From CAYXDO01 sp964463485 (GTDB lineage Bacteria; Myxococcota; Kuafuiibacteriia; Kuafuiibacteriales; Kuafuiibacteriaceae), in assembly GCA_964463485.1 (NCBI GenBank), contig CAYXDO010000043.1, positions 1 to 64,000 of the forward strand: a DNA stretch of 64,000 bases. The letters run 5' to 3'. How positions within the stretch are numbered: position 1 is the first letter of the stretch; each line of letters opens with the position of its first letter. This document shows, one piece after another, positions 53,106 to 62,309 of this stretch. The notes under the pieces are model-generated. The model did no database searches, had not been told where the DNA came from, and saw only the letters and a list, made by a program, of their open reading frames with translations. The translations under genes and the position numbers were made by a program.

Positions 53106-54716
53106 CTAATTCGCCTTGGTTTCGCGCGCGAGATTTCGGACGGGCAGAGGTCCGGCGTGCGCGGCTGATGGCGGGACAACGCCGAGCAGCCACGCCAGCG
53201 TCGGGGCGATCCGAATGACCGACACGGGTGTAGGGTCGACGAAGCGCGCGATGTTGGGGCCGTAGAACGCGATGGGCACGCGTTGATCGTGGACATGAGG
53301 CGAGCCGTGGTTCGATCCGGACTCCCACGCGAGCAACGCGTTGGAGGCGGTCCAGACATACACATCGGCCCTTCGCCCAGGGTGGATCAGCCGTTCGAAC
53401 CAGGTTCGATGAGGCTCTCGAAACGCGCCGAGATCTTCGACCGCGTGGGCTTCGATGACGGGCCCCGTCGCTTCGAGGAGCTCGGCGAGGGCTCGGCGGG
53501 CCGTAGTGCGATCGACCGCCGGAGAGTGTCGCAGGTACACCTGCGGCGGATCGAGCGACACGACCTGGGGAGCTTGGGCTCCGCGCGGGACGAGCTTCGC
53601 GAGCTCGGCATTGAGCGCCAACGACATGGCGTCGATCGAAAAGCGCGACATCCGACTGCCGAAGGCGGTCACGGCCTCGGGGGCGTCGGCCATGCCGTGG
53701 TCTCCGGTGAGCATCCACACGGTCTCGTCGCGCCCCAAGCGCCGTTCGATCCTTCGCTGGAGCTCGCCGATCAGGCGATCGGTTCGGAGGAGCATATCGA
53801 GGGTCTCGTGGGCGTACGTGCCGAACATATGGCCCGAGAAGTCCAAGGAAGAAGCTCCGATGAAGAGGACGTCCGTGGCGGGCCCCGCGCCGAGCTGCTC
53901 CGCCTGGATCGCTCGCTCGGCGAGCTCGAAGAGTTTCTCGAGCGCGTCCGGCGTCATTCGGTAAGCCTTGAGCCACATGGGATCGGTCTTGGCGAGGCCC
54001 TGTCCCAACGCATGGGGGAACGTTCTTCCGATCGCGACGGCGGGCGTCTCCCAAGGAGTCTCATCGGGTCCGGTCGCGACCTCGTAGTCGACGTCGGCGC
54101 GGAGGCGATTCCAGGTGGTGCCATGAGCGGCCTCCGCGACGTGATCGAAGCCTTCGAGCCACGTGAGCTTCGTCTTCTCCGCGTAGCTTCCGGAGACGAA
54201 GGCGCCTTTTTGTTCGTCGTAGAACACGACCGCGGTGGGTCGCTGGCCGCCCGACAGCACGGCGGCGCGGTCTTTGATGGCGATCGACAGCACGCGGCTC
54301 CGTCCGACGCTGCCGAGACGAATCGCGTCCGCGAGCGTCGGAGCGCGCAACGAGCCGGGTGAAGCCGTCGCGCTGCGGGTCCCGACACAGTAGACCGTGG
54401 ACCCCGTGCGCTCGTCGATCCAGTCGTTGTTCACGATGCCGTGCTCGCTCGGGTACGCGCCGGTGGCGATCGTCGCGTGGCCGGGGCCCGTCGCCGTGTT
54501 CGCGTAGTCGTGCTCCCCGTTCGGGTAGTAGGCGCCGCTCGCGGTCAGCCGTTGGATTCCGCCCTCGAGCAAGTGGCCGTAGCGCGCCATGTACAGCGAG
54601 CCCAGCTGGTCGACGACGATCATCACGAGGAGCTTGGGGTGACGCGGTGGTTTTGCGGCAAAGGTCGGGCTCGAGGCGGCGAGCAGCGCGACCATGACGC
54701 TGGCGGCCCGAAACAC
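53106..54716 (-). CDS. PafA-like alkaline phosphatase superfamily protein
   Basis: About 536 residues from GTG 54716; ATG 54695 is possible. Signal peptide VALLAASSPTFAA. Then LLVMIVVDQLGSLY (first metal Asp), the nucleophile Thr in ANTATGPGHAT, a typical alkaline-phosphatase-superfamily active-site segment, MLTGDHGMAD (metal site), and a late GSNHGSPH His site. It should release phosphate from organic esters in the periplasm. The porin 8 bases downstream would take the product. The longer frame start adds Arg-rich residues without a signal peptide, so it is rejected. Confidence 0.85.
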   Translation of the reverse strand: MFRAASVMVALLAASSPTFAAKPPRHPKLLVMIVVDQLGSLYMARYGHLLEGGIQRLTASGAYYPNGEHDYANTATGPGHATIATGAYPSEHGIVNNDWIDERTGSTVYCVGTRSATASPGSLRAPTLADAIRLGSVGRSRVLSIAIKDRAAVLSGGQRPTAVVFYDEQKGAFVSGSYAEKTKLTWLEGFDHVAEAAHGTTWNRLRADVDYEVATGPDETPWETPAVAIGRTFPHALGQGLAKTDPMWLKAYRMTPDALEKLFELAERAIQAEQLGAGPATDVLFIGASSLDFSGHMFGTYAHETLDMLLRTDRLIGELQRRIERRLGRDETVWMLTGDHGMADAPEAVTAFGSRMSRFSIDAMSLALNAELAKLVPRGAQAPQVVSLDPPQVYLRHSPAVDRTTARRALAELLEATGPVIEAHAVEDLGAFREPHRTWFERLIHPGRRADVYVWTASNALLAWESGSNHGSPHVHDQRVPIAFYGPNIARFVDPTPVSVIRIAPTLAWLLGVVPPSAAHAGPLPVRNLARETKAN

Positions 54717-54813
54717 GCGCGCTGGATAGCAGAGGGAGGACTGAAAAGCACGATGCGGGCCTTCCGCGAGCCGCTTGCGTCGAACCGCGCGAGATGGAAC
54801 AAAGTGGGAGCCC

Positions 54814-55659
54814 ATGCGGAGGCTCTCATCGACCGTCGTGCTCCTGCTCCTCGCCGCAGGAACGTCCTCGGCCCAGACTCGCCGTAACGACCGCCTTGCC
54901 GTGATCCCGATCGTGATCGGTTCCGCTCAGGGCGACGTGAACATGTCCTCGGTCTTTGACGACGTGAGCTCCGCGGCTTCCAACCGACTGGGCTTGGGGT
55001 TGATCTCGTTCGAAGAGATCGAGAGCCGCAGCGGAGTGAGCGACCGTATTCGCGACTGCGGATCGGACGAAAAGTGCATCGCCGATCGCCTTCGCGCCTT
55101 CGACGCGCGCATGGGGTTGGTGGTCGTCGTGAACGGCGCCCTCAGCCCGCCGCTGCTGTCGCTCAACATGATCGACACGGAGGAGCTCCGCTCGATGGCG
55201 AGCGACGCCGGCCAGATCAAACCCGAGGAGGGATCGGTCTCCTCCGCCATTCGAACTCGCGCCGCCAAAATCTTCGAAGGAGCTGGTTACATTCGTGGCG
55301 CGCGAGTGATCGTCGAAGCCGACCCTCCGCGCGCGCTCATCACACTAGGAGAAGGTGTCGAGCCCGACAAAGGCACTCCGAACGTCTTCACCGTGACGCC
55401 CGGAACGTACGTCGTGAAGGCCACACTCGAAGGCTTCTCGAGCGCCGAGGGCAAGGTCGAAGCGAAGAGCGGCGAGGACGCTCGAGTCGCGCTGCGGCTC
55501 GAAGAGCAAACCAGCACGTTCGAGTCTCCGTGGTTTTGGGGCGCCATCGGCCTCGCCGTCGTCGGGGGCGCCGCGGCGGCGGCGATCGCTCTTCGCGAAA
55601 CGACGTACTGCTTGTGTGTCACGCTCGGCGATTCCGGCTGCGAAAAGTGCCAAGAGTGA
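54814..55659 (+). CDS. PEGA-domain secreted membrane-anchored protein
   Basis: About 281 residues from ATG 54814. Signal peptide VVLLLLAAGTSSA. The first half (~20-150) fits a small alpha/beta domain with a CGSDEKC Cys pair. The PEGA-like domain (~175-235) has ARVIVEADPPRALITLGEG and FTVTPGTYVVKATLEGF, the usual PEGA pattern. A transmembrane helix (ALGLAVVGGAAAAAIAL) is near the end, then a short Cys-rich tail (CLCVTLGDSGCEKC). It is divergent from pafA and lies upstream of lptA with a GTGA overlap, so it is in that operon. Confidence 0.75.
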   Translation: MRRLSSTVVLLLLAAGTSSAQTRRNDRLAVIPIVIGSAQGDVNMSSVFDDVSSAASNRLGLGLISFEEIESRSGVSDRIRDCGSDEKCIADRLRAFDARMGLVVVVNGALSPPLLSLNMIDTEELRSMASDAGQIKPEEGSVSSAIRTRAAKIFEGAGYIRGARVIVEADPPRALITLGEGVEPDKGTPNVFTVTPGTYVVKATLEGFSSAEGKVEAKSGEDARVALRLEEQTSTFESPWFWGAIGLAVVGGAAAAAIALRETTYCLCVTLGDSGCEKCQE

Positions 55660-56165
55660 GCTTGGCCTTCCTCTGGGCCGGATTACTCGCTCTCGACGCT
55701 CACGCCGATCCGCCAGCCAGCGAGCCTGTCCAGAAGACCGTCCTCGGGAGCGCCGAGCCCATCGAGATGACCGCCAAAGGGCGGCTCCGCGTCGACCTCA
55801 AGCGTCAGCTTGGCATCGCGGAGCGTGACGTAGTGATCCGTCGGCGTGACGTGATCGTCTGCTGCGACAAGGCCGAGGCCGCCTACGAGGGCGACCAGAT
55901 CACCCGCGTGGAGTGTCGCGGGCGCGTGGCGATCGTGCGGCCCGACGGGACGCGCGCGCGCGCAGACGCCGCCGTGTTCGAGGCCAAAATCGACTTGTTG
56001 ACGCTCTCGGGAAGCGCCCGGGTTCGGGCTCCAACAGCCGACCTCGTCGGCGAAGTCATCACGTACGACGTAGCCCGCGACGTGCTCGAGGTCTCCGGTG
56101 GCCCGAGTCGATTTCGTTTCAAGCCGTCCGAGCCAATGGCCGACGAGCGTCCTTGTCCACCTTGA
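55656..56165 (+). CDS. lptA: LptA-like LPS-transport protein
   Basis: 169 residues from GTG 55656. Signal peptide LAFLWAGLLALDAHA, then an OstA/LptA-type segment: EPIEMTAKGRLRVD, RRRDVIVCCDKAEAAYEGDQITRVECRGRV, and DLLTLSGSARVR. LptA bridges LPS across the periplasm. The CC pair is uncommon. It overlaps the PEGA gene and is followed 3 bases later by lptB, the usual pairing. Confidence 0.8.
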   Translation: MSLAFLWAGLLALDAHADPPASEPVQKTVLGSAEPIEMTAKGRLRVDLKRQLGIAERDVVIRRRDVIVCCDKAEAAYEGDQITRVECRGRVAIVRPDGTRARADAAVFEAKIDLLTLSGSARVRAPTADLVGEVITYDVARDVLEVSGGPSRFRFKPSEPMADERPCPP

Positions 56166-56168
56166 GTC

Positions 56169-56903
56169 ATGAGCGACGACGCCCTAGAGGCCACTGAGCT
56201 CGTGAAAGCGTACCGAGGTCGGCGGGTGGTCGACCACGTGAGCTTCGTCGTGAAGCCCGCCGAAGTCGTCGGTCTGCTCGGACCCAACGGTGCCGGCAAG
56301 ACGACTTCGTTTCGCATCGCGGTCGGGCTCGTCCGACCCGACGGCGGCACGGTCCGACTCGGCGCCCACGACATCTCGTTCGATCCGCTCCATCGCCGCG
56401 CACAAAAGGGCCTCGGCTACCTGCCGCAGGAGCCTTCGGTCTTTCGACGCCTCTCGGTCCTCGACAATCTCATCGCGGTCCTCGAGCTCCAACCCGGATT
56501 GTCGCGCGCGGATCGCCACGCGCGCGCCCGCGCGTTGCTCGAGGAGTTCGAGCTGACCAAGCTCGCGCCGTCCCTCGGAGATCAGCTCTCCGGCGGCGAG
56601 CGAAGACGGCTCGAGATCGCGCGGTGTCTCGCGAGCGGGCCGAAGATCGTGTTGCTCGACGAGCCGTTCGCGGGCGTGGACCCCATCGCGGTCGCCGAGC
56701 TCCAGGCGCTGATCGGCAAGCTCAAAGGCCGCGGAATCGGCGTCCTGATCACGGACCACAACGTGCGCGAGACGCTCTCGATCTGCGACCGCGCTTATGT
56801 CCTGGTGACCGGTCGCGTGATCGAGCACGGGACCGCGCAGGAGATCGCGGGGAGCGAGCAGGCTCGGGAGCTCTATCTCGGGCGATCGTTCGAGCTGCGG
56901 TAG
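56169..56903 (+). CDS. lptB: LptB, ATPase of the LPS export ABC transporter
   Basis: 244 residues, the standard size. Walker A LLGPNGAGKTTSF, Q-loop PQEPSVFRRLSV, signature LSGGERRRLEIAR, Walker B IVLLDEPFAGVDP and the LITDHNVRETL His are intact. It hydrolyses ATP to drive LptFG extraction of LPS from the inner membrane. It follows lptA and precedes rpoN, the typical proteobacterial order. Confidence 0.95.
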   Translation: MSDDALEATELVKAYRGRRVVDHVSFVVKPAEVVGLLGPNGAGKTTSFRIAVGLVRPDGGTVRLGAHDISFDPLHRRAQKGLGYLPQEPSVFRRLSVLDNLIAVLELQPGLSRADRHARARALLEEFELTKLAPSLGDQLSGGERRRLEIARCLASGPKIVLLDEPFAGVDPIAVAELQALIGKLKGRGIGVLITDHNVRETLSICDRAYVLVTGRVIEHGTAQEIAGSEQARELYLGRSFELR

Positions 56904-56970
56904 GCACGACCAGGCCGAGCTGTCAACCCAGCTTCGCGGAAAAGCCAAGTCGCGCCAATTACTTTTCCCT

Positions 56971-56986
56971 CGGCACGATCTGCGCA
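56971..56986 (+). promoter_or_regulatory. Candidate sigma-54 promoter upstream of rpoN (weak)
   Basis: CGGCACGATCTGCGCA keeps the GG and GC pair with the right 10-base spacing of the TGGCACG-N4-TTGCA form, but the TT is replaced by GC. It would place rpoN under its own product. Other promoters in the lptB-rpoN gap cannot be excluded. Confidence 0.2.
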
Positions 56987-57029
56987 GGGCGCGTTTGTCT
57001 CCGGCAGGGCGCCGTGGTACTGATGGGTC

Positions 57030-58502
57030 ATGGGCCTAGAGCTCAAGCTTGGCCTCAACCTCAAGCTTCAGCAGCAACTCGTCATGACGCCGCAGCTGCA
57101 GCAGGCGATTCGCCTGTTGCAGCTCTCTCGTATGGAGCTGATCGACGCGGTGCATGCGGAGCTCGAGCAGAACCCAACGCTCGAGGAGGCCGATCGCCCT
57201 GAGCGAGAGGTGATGGAAGCAGAGGCTGCGATCACCGGTGAGGACGCCCGGCCGCCCGCGCCGGAGCCCGAGCGCCCCCAAGAGGTCGGAGCGGACGCCG
57301 CCAAGACCGTCGGCGAGATCGATTGGGAGCAGTGGCTCGAATCCTATAACTCCGCGCCGCCCATGCCGAGCGGCCTCAAACGCGAATCCTCCGAAGACCT
57401 CCCCACGCTCGAACAGACGCTCACCAAAAACGAGACCCTCTTCGATCATCTGGTCTGGCAGCTCGACGTCGCCAACTTCTGCGAACACGACAAGATCGTC
57501 GCGTACGAGATCATCGGAGCCCTGGACGACAGCGGCTTTCTCCCCGGCGATCGACCGCTCGAAGACATTGCCATTCGCCTCGAGGTCTCCGTCGATCACG
57601 TCGAGCGCGTGCTCGGCCTCGTTCAACAATTCGATCCCGTCGGAATCGCCTCCCGCACACTCGAAGAGTGTCTGCTGACCCAGCTCCACTCCTACGGGTA
57701 CAAGAGTCCGCTCGCCGAACGCCTGATTCGGGAGTTCTTGCCCGACCTCGAGAAGCGCAACTTCCAAGCCATCGCCAAGAAGGCTGACGTGCCGATGGAA
57801 GAAGTCGGCGACGCGCTCCGGATCATCCAAAGCCTCGATCCTCGCCCGGCCCGCAACTTCGGCGGCGAGGACAGCATCTACATCACGCCCGATCTTTACG
57901 TGCACAAAGTCGGCGAGGAGTACGTCATCGTCCCCAACGAAGACGGCATGCCGATGTTGCGCCTCAGCAAGTACTACAAGACGGCCCTCGCCAACGGCAT
58001 GAACGGCGAAGCCAAGAGTTACGTCCAAGAGAAGCTGCGATCAGCGCAGTGGTTGATCCGTTCGATCCATCAGCGGCAGCGAACGATCTACAAAGTCATG
58101 GAGTCGATCCTGAAGTTCCAGCGAGACTTCTTCGACAGAGGGATCGAACACCTCAGACCGCTCATTCTTCGCGACGTCGCAGAAGACATCGGCATGCACG
58201 AGTCGACCATCTCCCGCGTCACGTCGAACAAGTATGTCCATACGCCTCGTGGAATCTTCGAGCTGAAGTACTTCTTCAACAGCTCCGTGTCTGGAGCCGA
58301 CGGCGAAGATGTGGCCAGCGTGTCCGTCAAGCACAGAATCAAACAGATCGTCGAATCCGAGGACCCAAAACGTCCTCACTCCGACCAAGCCATCGTGGAG
58401 ATCTTGGGGAAGGAAGGAATCGAGATTGCGCGCAGGACGGTTGCGAAGTACCGCGAGAGTTTGGGCATTCTCTCGTCTTCGAAGCGACGGGAGATCATCT
58501 GA
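57030..58502 (+). CDS. rpoN: RNA polymerase sigma-54 factor
   Basis: 490 residues, standard length. Region I is Gln/Leu-rich: LNLKLQQQLVMTPQLQQAIRLLQ. The core-binding and DNA-binding parts include DIGMHESTISRVTSNKYVHTPRG (HTH and RpoN region) and the RpoN box IARRTVAKYRESLGI near the end. It needs enhancer-binding ATPases, none of which lie in the window. The usual partners hpf, ptsN and hprK follow downstream. Confidence 0.97.
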   Translation: MGLELKLGLNLKLQQQLVMTPQLQQAIRLLQLSRMELIDAVHAELEQNPTLEEADRPEREVMEAEAAITGEDARPPAPEPERPQEVGADAAKTVGEIDWEQWLESYNSAPPMPSGLKRESSEDLPTLEQTLTKNETLFDHLVWQLDVANFCEHDKIVAYEIIGALDDSGFLPGDRPLEDIAIRLEVSVDHVERVLGLVQQFDPVGIASRTLEECLLTQLHSYGYKSPLAERLIREFLPDLEKRNFQAIAKKADVPMEEVGDALRIIQSLDPRPARNFGGEDSIYITPDLYVHKVGEEYVIVPNEDGMPMLRLSKYYKTALANGMNGEAKSYVQEKLRSAQWLIRSIHQRQRTIYKVMESILKFQRDFFDRGIEHLRPLILRDVAEDIGMHESTISRVTSNKYVHTPRGIFELKYFFNSSVSGADGEDVASVSVKHRIKQIVESEDPKRPHSDQAIVEILGKEGIEIARRTVAKYRESLGILSSSKRREII

Positions 58503-58553
58503 GCCAAGCGGGGGCCCAGCTCCCGCCAGCTCCTACGAGAGGAAAGACTTCCG

Positions 58554-59126
58554 ATGAAGTGTTCGGTGACCTTTCGCCACATGAAGCCGAGCGACCCGAT
58601 CCGCGCTCACGTGGAGGACAAAATCGACAAAGTGACCAAGCTCATGGATGGCTGCGAGGCCAACGTGGTGCTCTCGGTCGAGAAGACCAATCACGTGGCT
58701 CACATCGAGCTGTTCACGGCCGGCGCCCATCGCATCAGAGCAGAGGCTCGAAGCGAAGACATGTACGGCTCCATCGACGTCGCCGTCGAAAAGCTCGTGC
58801 GCCAGCTCAAGCGCTACCGCGACAAGATCCGCGACTCTCACCAGAACGGCGCGCAGCTCGGCAAGGAGCTCAGTCGCCGCGTCATTCGCGTCGACAAAGT
58901 CGATGACTCGGAGGACAGCGCCAGCGAAGCTCCCGAAATTGTCGAGCACCAGACGCTCGTCGCTCGCGAGATGTCGATGGGCGACGCCCTCCTGCAAATG
59001 GATCTTCTGGATGCTGACTTCCTCGTTTACACGGACGGCATCACTCACCAGCTCAACGTGATGTACCGACTGCCCGACGGACAGTACGGCCTCATCGAGG
59101 CCAAATCGCCGCCCCTGCCGAACTGA
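58554..59126 (+). CDS. hpf: Ribosome hibernation promoting factor, long form
   Basis: 190 residues, longer than the ~95-residue short HPF. The N-terminal domain (~1-100) is the RaiA/HPF fold, KCSVTFRHMKPSDPIRAHVEDK. The C-terminal domain, MSMGDALLQMDLLDADFLVY and YRLPDGQYGLIEAKSP, is the ribosome-dimerising part of long HPF. It stalls ribosomes as 100S dimers in slow growth. ATG has a GAGGAAAG ribosome binding site 6 bases upstream. It lies in the rpoN operon. Confidence 0.95.
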   Translation: MKCSVTFRHMKPSDPIRAHVEDKIDKVTKLMDGCEANVVLSVEKTNHVAHIELFTAGAHRIRAEARSEDMYGSIDVAVEKLVRQLKRYRDKIRDSHQNGAQLGKELSRRVIRVDKVDDSEDSASEAPEIVEHQTLVAREMSMGDALLQMDLLDADFLVYTDGITHQLNVMYRLPDGQYGLIEAKSPPLPN

Positions 59127-59191
59127 GCCCGCGCCTCGCCTAGCCGATCAACGCTTGGCGGATCAAACGAGCGGGAGTACCTTCCGGCCAA

Positions 59192-59668
59192 ATGCGCCTC
59201 ACCGACGTCATGTCGGAGGAGCTCATCGTCGCGAGCCTGCGCGGGACCGGGCGCGACGAGGTGCTCGCCGAAGTGGTGGATTGCATCGTCGCCGCGCGGC
59301 CCGAGCTCGAACGCATTCGTACCCTCAATGTCCTCCTCGACCGAGAACGCCTCGGCTCCACCGGCGTCGGTGCTGGCTTCGCCATCCCGCACGGCAAGCG
59401 GCCGGAGCTCCGATCGCTCGTCGTATGCTTCGCTCGATCCGCTCACGGGGTGGATTTCGGATCGCTCGATGGGCAACCGGCGCACCTCTTCCTCACACTC
59501 CTCGCCCCTGAAGGCGCCGGTATCCATCTCAAGGCGCTCGCGCGCGCGTCCCGTCTCTTCAAAGACGCCGACTTCCGTGCGCGATTGATGGCCGAGCCCG
59601 ATCGTACGGAGCTCTGGAAGCTGCTCCGCGACAAGGATGATCGCCTGGCCCGCGACGACAAAGAGTGA
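59192..59668 (+). CDS. ptsN: Nitrogen-type PTS enzyme IIA
   Basis: 158 residues. The phospho-His is in GAGFAIPHGKRPE, with VVCFARSAHGVDFGSLDGQP and HLFLTLLAPEGAGIHLKALARASRL typical of the family. It takes phosphate from HPr-like proteins and regulates rather than transports. Its stop overlaps the hprK start by 4 bases, so the two are coupled. Confidence 0.93.
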   Translation: MRLTDVMSEELIVASLRGTGRDEVLAEVVDCIVAARPELERIRTLNVLLDRERLGSTGVGAGFAIPHGKRPELRSLVVCFARSAHGVDFGSLDGQPAHLFLTLLAPEGAGIHLKALARASRLFKDADFRARLMAEPDRTELWKLLRDKDDRLARDDKE

Positions 59669-60675
59669 CGTCGTTGTCAGAACTGAGTGTCCAGAGCTTC
59701 ATCGACCACGTCTCCCGTCTCATCCCCATCGAGCTCTTGGCGGGCGCAGACGGGCTCTCGAAGACGCTGACCGCTCCGCGCATTCAAAAGCCCGGACTCG
59801 CGCTCGTCGGCTACACCGCTGCGCTCCATGGGGATCGCGTGCAGGTCCTCGGACAAACCGAAATCTCCTTCCTCGGCTCCATCTCCGAACAAGCTCGGCG
59901 CGACGGCATCAACGCGTTGCTCTCCGCGAATGTCGCGTGTGTGCTCGTGACCAAAGGCCTCGACGTACCAGACCAGCTCCTCCTCGGCGGCGACCGAACG
60001 AACACGCCGATCCTGCGTACGACCGCGACGTCTTCGGTCTGTGTACGCCGCGTGATCGCGCTGCTCGAGGACCTCATGGCGCCACGGTCGCGAGTGCACG
60101 GTGTCTTGGTCGACGTCGATGGCGTCGGAGTCCTGATCACCGGATCGTCCGGAATCGGAAAGAGCGAGTGTGCGCTCGACCTCGTGCTTCGCGGGCACCG
60201 CCTCGTGGCCGACGACGTCGTGGAGGTACGAAGGCGCGGCGACGATCTCGTGGGACAGTCGTCTGCCTTGATCCGCAACCTCATCGAGATCAGAGGCCTC
60301 GGCATCCTGAACGTGGCCGAGCTCTTCGGCGTGTCCGCGACGCGGGACCACAAGCGCATCGAGCTCCACGTCGAGCTCGAGATGTGGCGCGCCGATCGCG
60401 CTTACGACCGCGTAGGCCTCGACGCCAAGTCGCTCGACTTGCTCGGCGTGTCCCTGATCTCTCGGCTCGTGCCCGTACGTCCCGGCCGGGACGTCGCGAG
60501 CCTCGTCGAGGTCGCCGCGCTGAACTTCCTCCTCAAGCTCCGCGGCCATGACGCCGCCCAGTCGCTCGCCGGCAAGATCGACGCCGACCTCGAGCGCCGC
60601 AGGCGAAGCGGCGTGCTTCGAAAGGCCGCGCGAGGACCGTTCTCCACCGACGCGCTCGAAGACGAAGTCGAGTGA
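59665..60675 (+). CDS. hprK: HPr kinase/phosphorylase
   Basis: 336 residues from GTG. The C-terminal domain has the P-loop VLITGSSGIGKSECALDL and GHRLVADDVVEVRR, plus the signature LIEIRGLGILNVAELFG. It phosphorylates or dephosphorylates a Ser of HPr according to metabolic state. The only HPr in the window is the domain at the end of the EIIB fusion (62306-63130), which keeps the target Ser, so it is the likely substrate. Confidence 0.95.
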   Translation: MTSLSELSVQSFIDHVSRLIPIELLAGADGLSKTLTAPRIQKPGLALVGYTAALHGDRVQVLGQTEISFLGSISEQARRDGINALLSANVACVLVTKGLDVPDQLLLGGDRTNTPILRTTATSSVCVRRVIALLEDLMAPRSRVHGVLVDVDGVGVLITGSSGIGKSECALDLVLRGHRLVADDVVEVRRRGDDLVGQSSALIRNLIEIRGLGILNVAELFGVSATRDHKRIELHVELEMWRADRAYDRVGLDAKSLDLLGVSLISRLVPVRPGRDVASLVEVAALNFLLKLRGHDAAQSLAGKIDADLERRRRSGVLRKAARGPFSTDALEDEVE

Positions 60676-60735
60676 GCGCCTAAAGACTTACAACCCTCGG
60701 CAAATCGCGTATTCTACGCGCTTCCGGGGGACAAT

Positions 60736-61599
60736 TTGCGCGTCGTCGTCGTCACAGGCATGAGCGGGTCGGGCAAGACCACCGCGATCCGAGCCCTCGA
60801 AGACGCCGGTTTCTACGCGATCGACAACCTGCCCGTCGTGTTGCTCGACAAAGTCGTCAACCTCTCCGGCGGCGGCATGGGCGAGATCCACAAGCTCGCC
60901 GTCGTCGTCGACGCCCGCGTCGGTGCGAGCGTCGCGAAGCTCCCTGAAGCCGTCGCGTCTGCGCGTGCTCACGGTCACGACGTCTTGGTCCTCTTTCTAG
61001 ACGCCCAAGACGCCGCGCTCGAACGCCGCTACTCCGAGACACGACGACGACATCCGCTCTCCGAGGACGAAACCGTAAAAACCGGGATCGCCCGCGAGCG
61101 CGCGCTGCTCGAACCCGTGCGCGACATCGCTTCGTCCATCATCGATTCGAGCGCCATGAGCGTGCACGAGCTCAAGCGTGAGATTCACAAACGTGTGGCG
61201 CAAGGCGATTCGCTGCCGACCATGGCCGTCGCCGTGAAGTCCTTCGGGTTTCGAAATGGCCTCCCGAGCGACGCGGATCTCGTCTTCGACGTCAGGTTCC
61301 TCCCAAACCCATACTTCATCGACTCGTTGCGCCCCTTGTCGGGCCTGGATCAGCCCTGCGCCGACTACGTGCTCGGGCGGGACGAGACCAAGGAGTTCCT
61401 CGGCTACCTGACCAAGCTGCTCGAGTTCTTGCTTCCTCAATTCGAGGCTGAGGGAAAGTCGTATCTCACCCTCGCCTTCGGGTGCACGGGAGGCCGCCAC
61501 CGATCCGTCGCCATCGCCGAGACCGTAGCCAAGTGGCTCGAAGGCAAGGGAAAGAGGCCCAACCTCGAGCACCGCGATCTGGAGAAGTCCCGAGCCTAG
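60736..61599 (+). CDS. rapZ: RapZ-family RNase adapter / nucleotide-binding protein
   Basis: 287 residues from TTG, with GGGGGA upstream. Walker A VVTGMSGSGKTTAIRALEDAGF and the typical YAIDNLP. The C-terminal domain ends LTLAFGCTGGRHRSVAIAE, the family signature. In enterobacteria RapZ guides RNase E to sRNAs and responds to amino sugar levels; in other groups it acts as a nucleotide-binding regulator. It follows hprK by 60 bases. Confidence 0.95.
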   Translation: MRVVVVTGMSGSGKTTAIRALEDAGFYAIDNLPVVLLDKVVNLSGGGMGEIHKLAVVVDARVGASVAKLPEAVASARAHGHDVLVLFLDAQDAALERRYSETRRRHPLSEDETVKTGIARERALLEPVRDIASSIIDSSAMSVHELKREIHKRVAQGDSLPTMAVAVKSFGFRNGLPSDADLVFDVRFLPNPYFIDSLRPLSGLDQPCADYVLGRDETKEFLGYLTKLLEFLLPQFEAEGKSYLTLAFGCTGGRHRSVAIAETVAKWLEGKGKRPNLEHRDLEKSRA

Positions 61600-61859
61600 C
61601 TCACAAGTCCGGACCCCTGGGACCGCAGGACCCTGGGACCGCAGGCATCTTGCCTGCGGCTACTTGACGCTGGACTACGTTCTGCTCGGACATATCTCGT
61701 CCCATCGTTGCACGAAAGGCCGGCCCGCTCCCACTCCCGAGATTGGGCTCTCGTCCACTCGCTCCGGTCGCGAGCTCCAAAGGTCCTTCGGGAGCCATGG
61801 CCCGGAGCGGGACCGGAGATGCCCGAAATCACTTCGGATTTGCCTTCGGCCAGAGACCG
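61600..61859. other. Intergenic stretch with a short hairpin and repeat
   Basis: 260 bases without a clear gene. It carries a 16-base direct repeat CCCTGGGACCGCAGGA (about 61616-61646) that runs into the hairpin CCGCAGGCA-TCT-TGCCTGCGG (61639-61659). The hairpin has no T-run. It may be a terminator for the rapZ transcript or a dispersed palindromic repeat of a kind common in bacteria. Confidence 0.6.
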
Positions 61860-62309
61860 ATGACCGTCGAGCGCCCTCTTGAGTTAGGATTCCCGCGGGT
61901 GATCGGTTGCGTGATCGTCAGCCACGGTGAGCTTGGCAAAGCCTTGCTCGCCACGGCGAAGGAGATCGTGGGGGAGGTCTCATCCACGGTCGCGATCTCG
62001 GTGCCTCGTTCCGCTGGGCTCGACGACATCCGCGCCCGAATCCTCGATGCAGTTCGGGAGGTTGACTGTGGCTACGGAGTCATCGTGTTGGCGGACGTTT
62101 TTGGCGGTACGGCGGCGAACGTCGCCTTGGGTCTGGTCGACGAGCATCCGGTGGAGGTCATCACGGGGATGAATCTGCCGATGGTGCTGAAGTTGGCCAA
62201 CGTACAAAGGACGTCGACCGACCTCTTCGCGCTCGCGCAGCTGCTCAAATACTACGGGCAACGCAACGTGATCGTGGCCAGCGAGGCCCTCAAGGAGCGA
62301 GGGCCGTGA
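61860..62309 (+). CDS. Mannose-family PTS enzyme IIA
   Basis: About 149 residues from ATG 61860. GCVIVSHGELGKALLAT has the active-site His of the EIIA(Man) fold; GVIVLADVFGGTAANVALGL is the conserved glycine-rich loop. It would pass phosphate from HPr to EIIB. The GTG at 61901 is an alternative start. Stop overlaps the EIIB-HPr fusion by 4 bases. Confidence 0.88.
   Translation: MTVERPLELGFPRVIGCVIVSHGELGKALLATAKEIVGEVSSTVAISVPRSAGLDDIRARILDAVREVDCGYGVIVLADVFGGTAANVALGLVDEHPVEVITGMNLPMVLKLANVQRTSTDLFALAQLLKYYGQRNVIVASEALKERGP

Noticed and set aside
61639..61659. A coding extension of rapZ
   Set aside because: The hairpin lies after a good stop codon and the family ends there.
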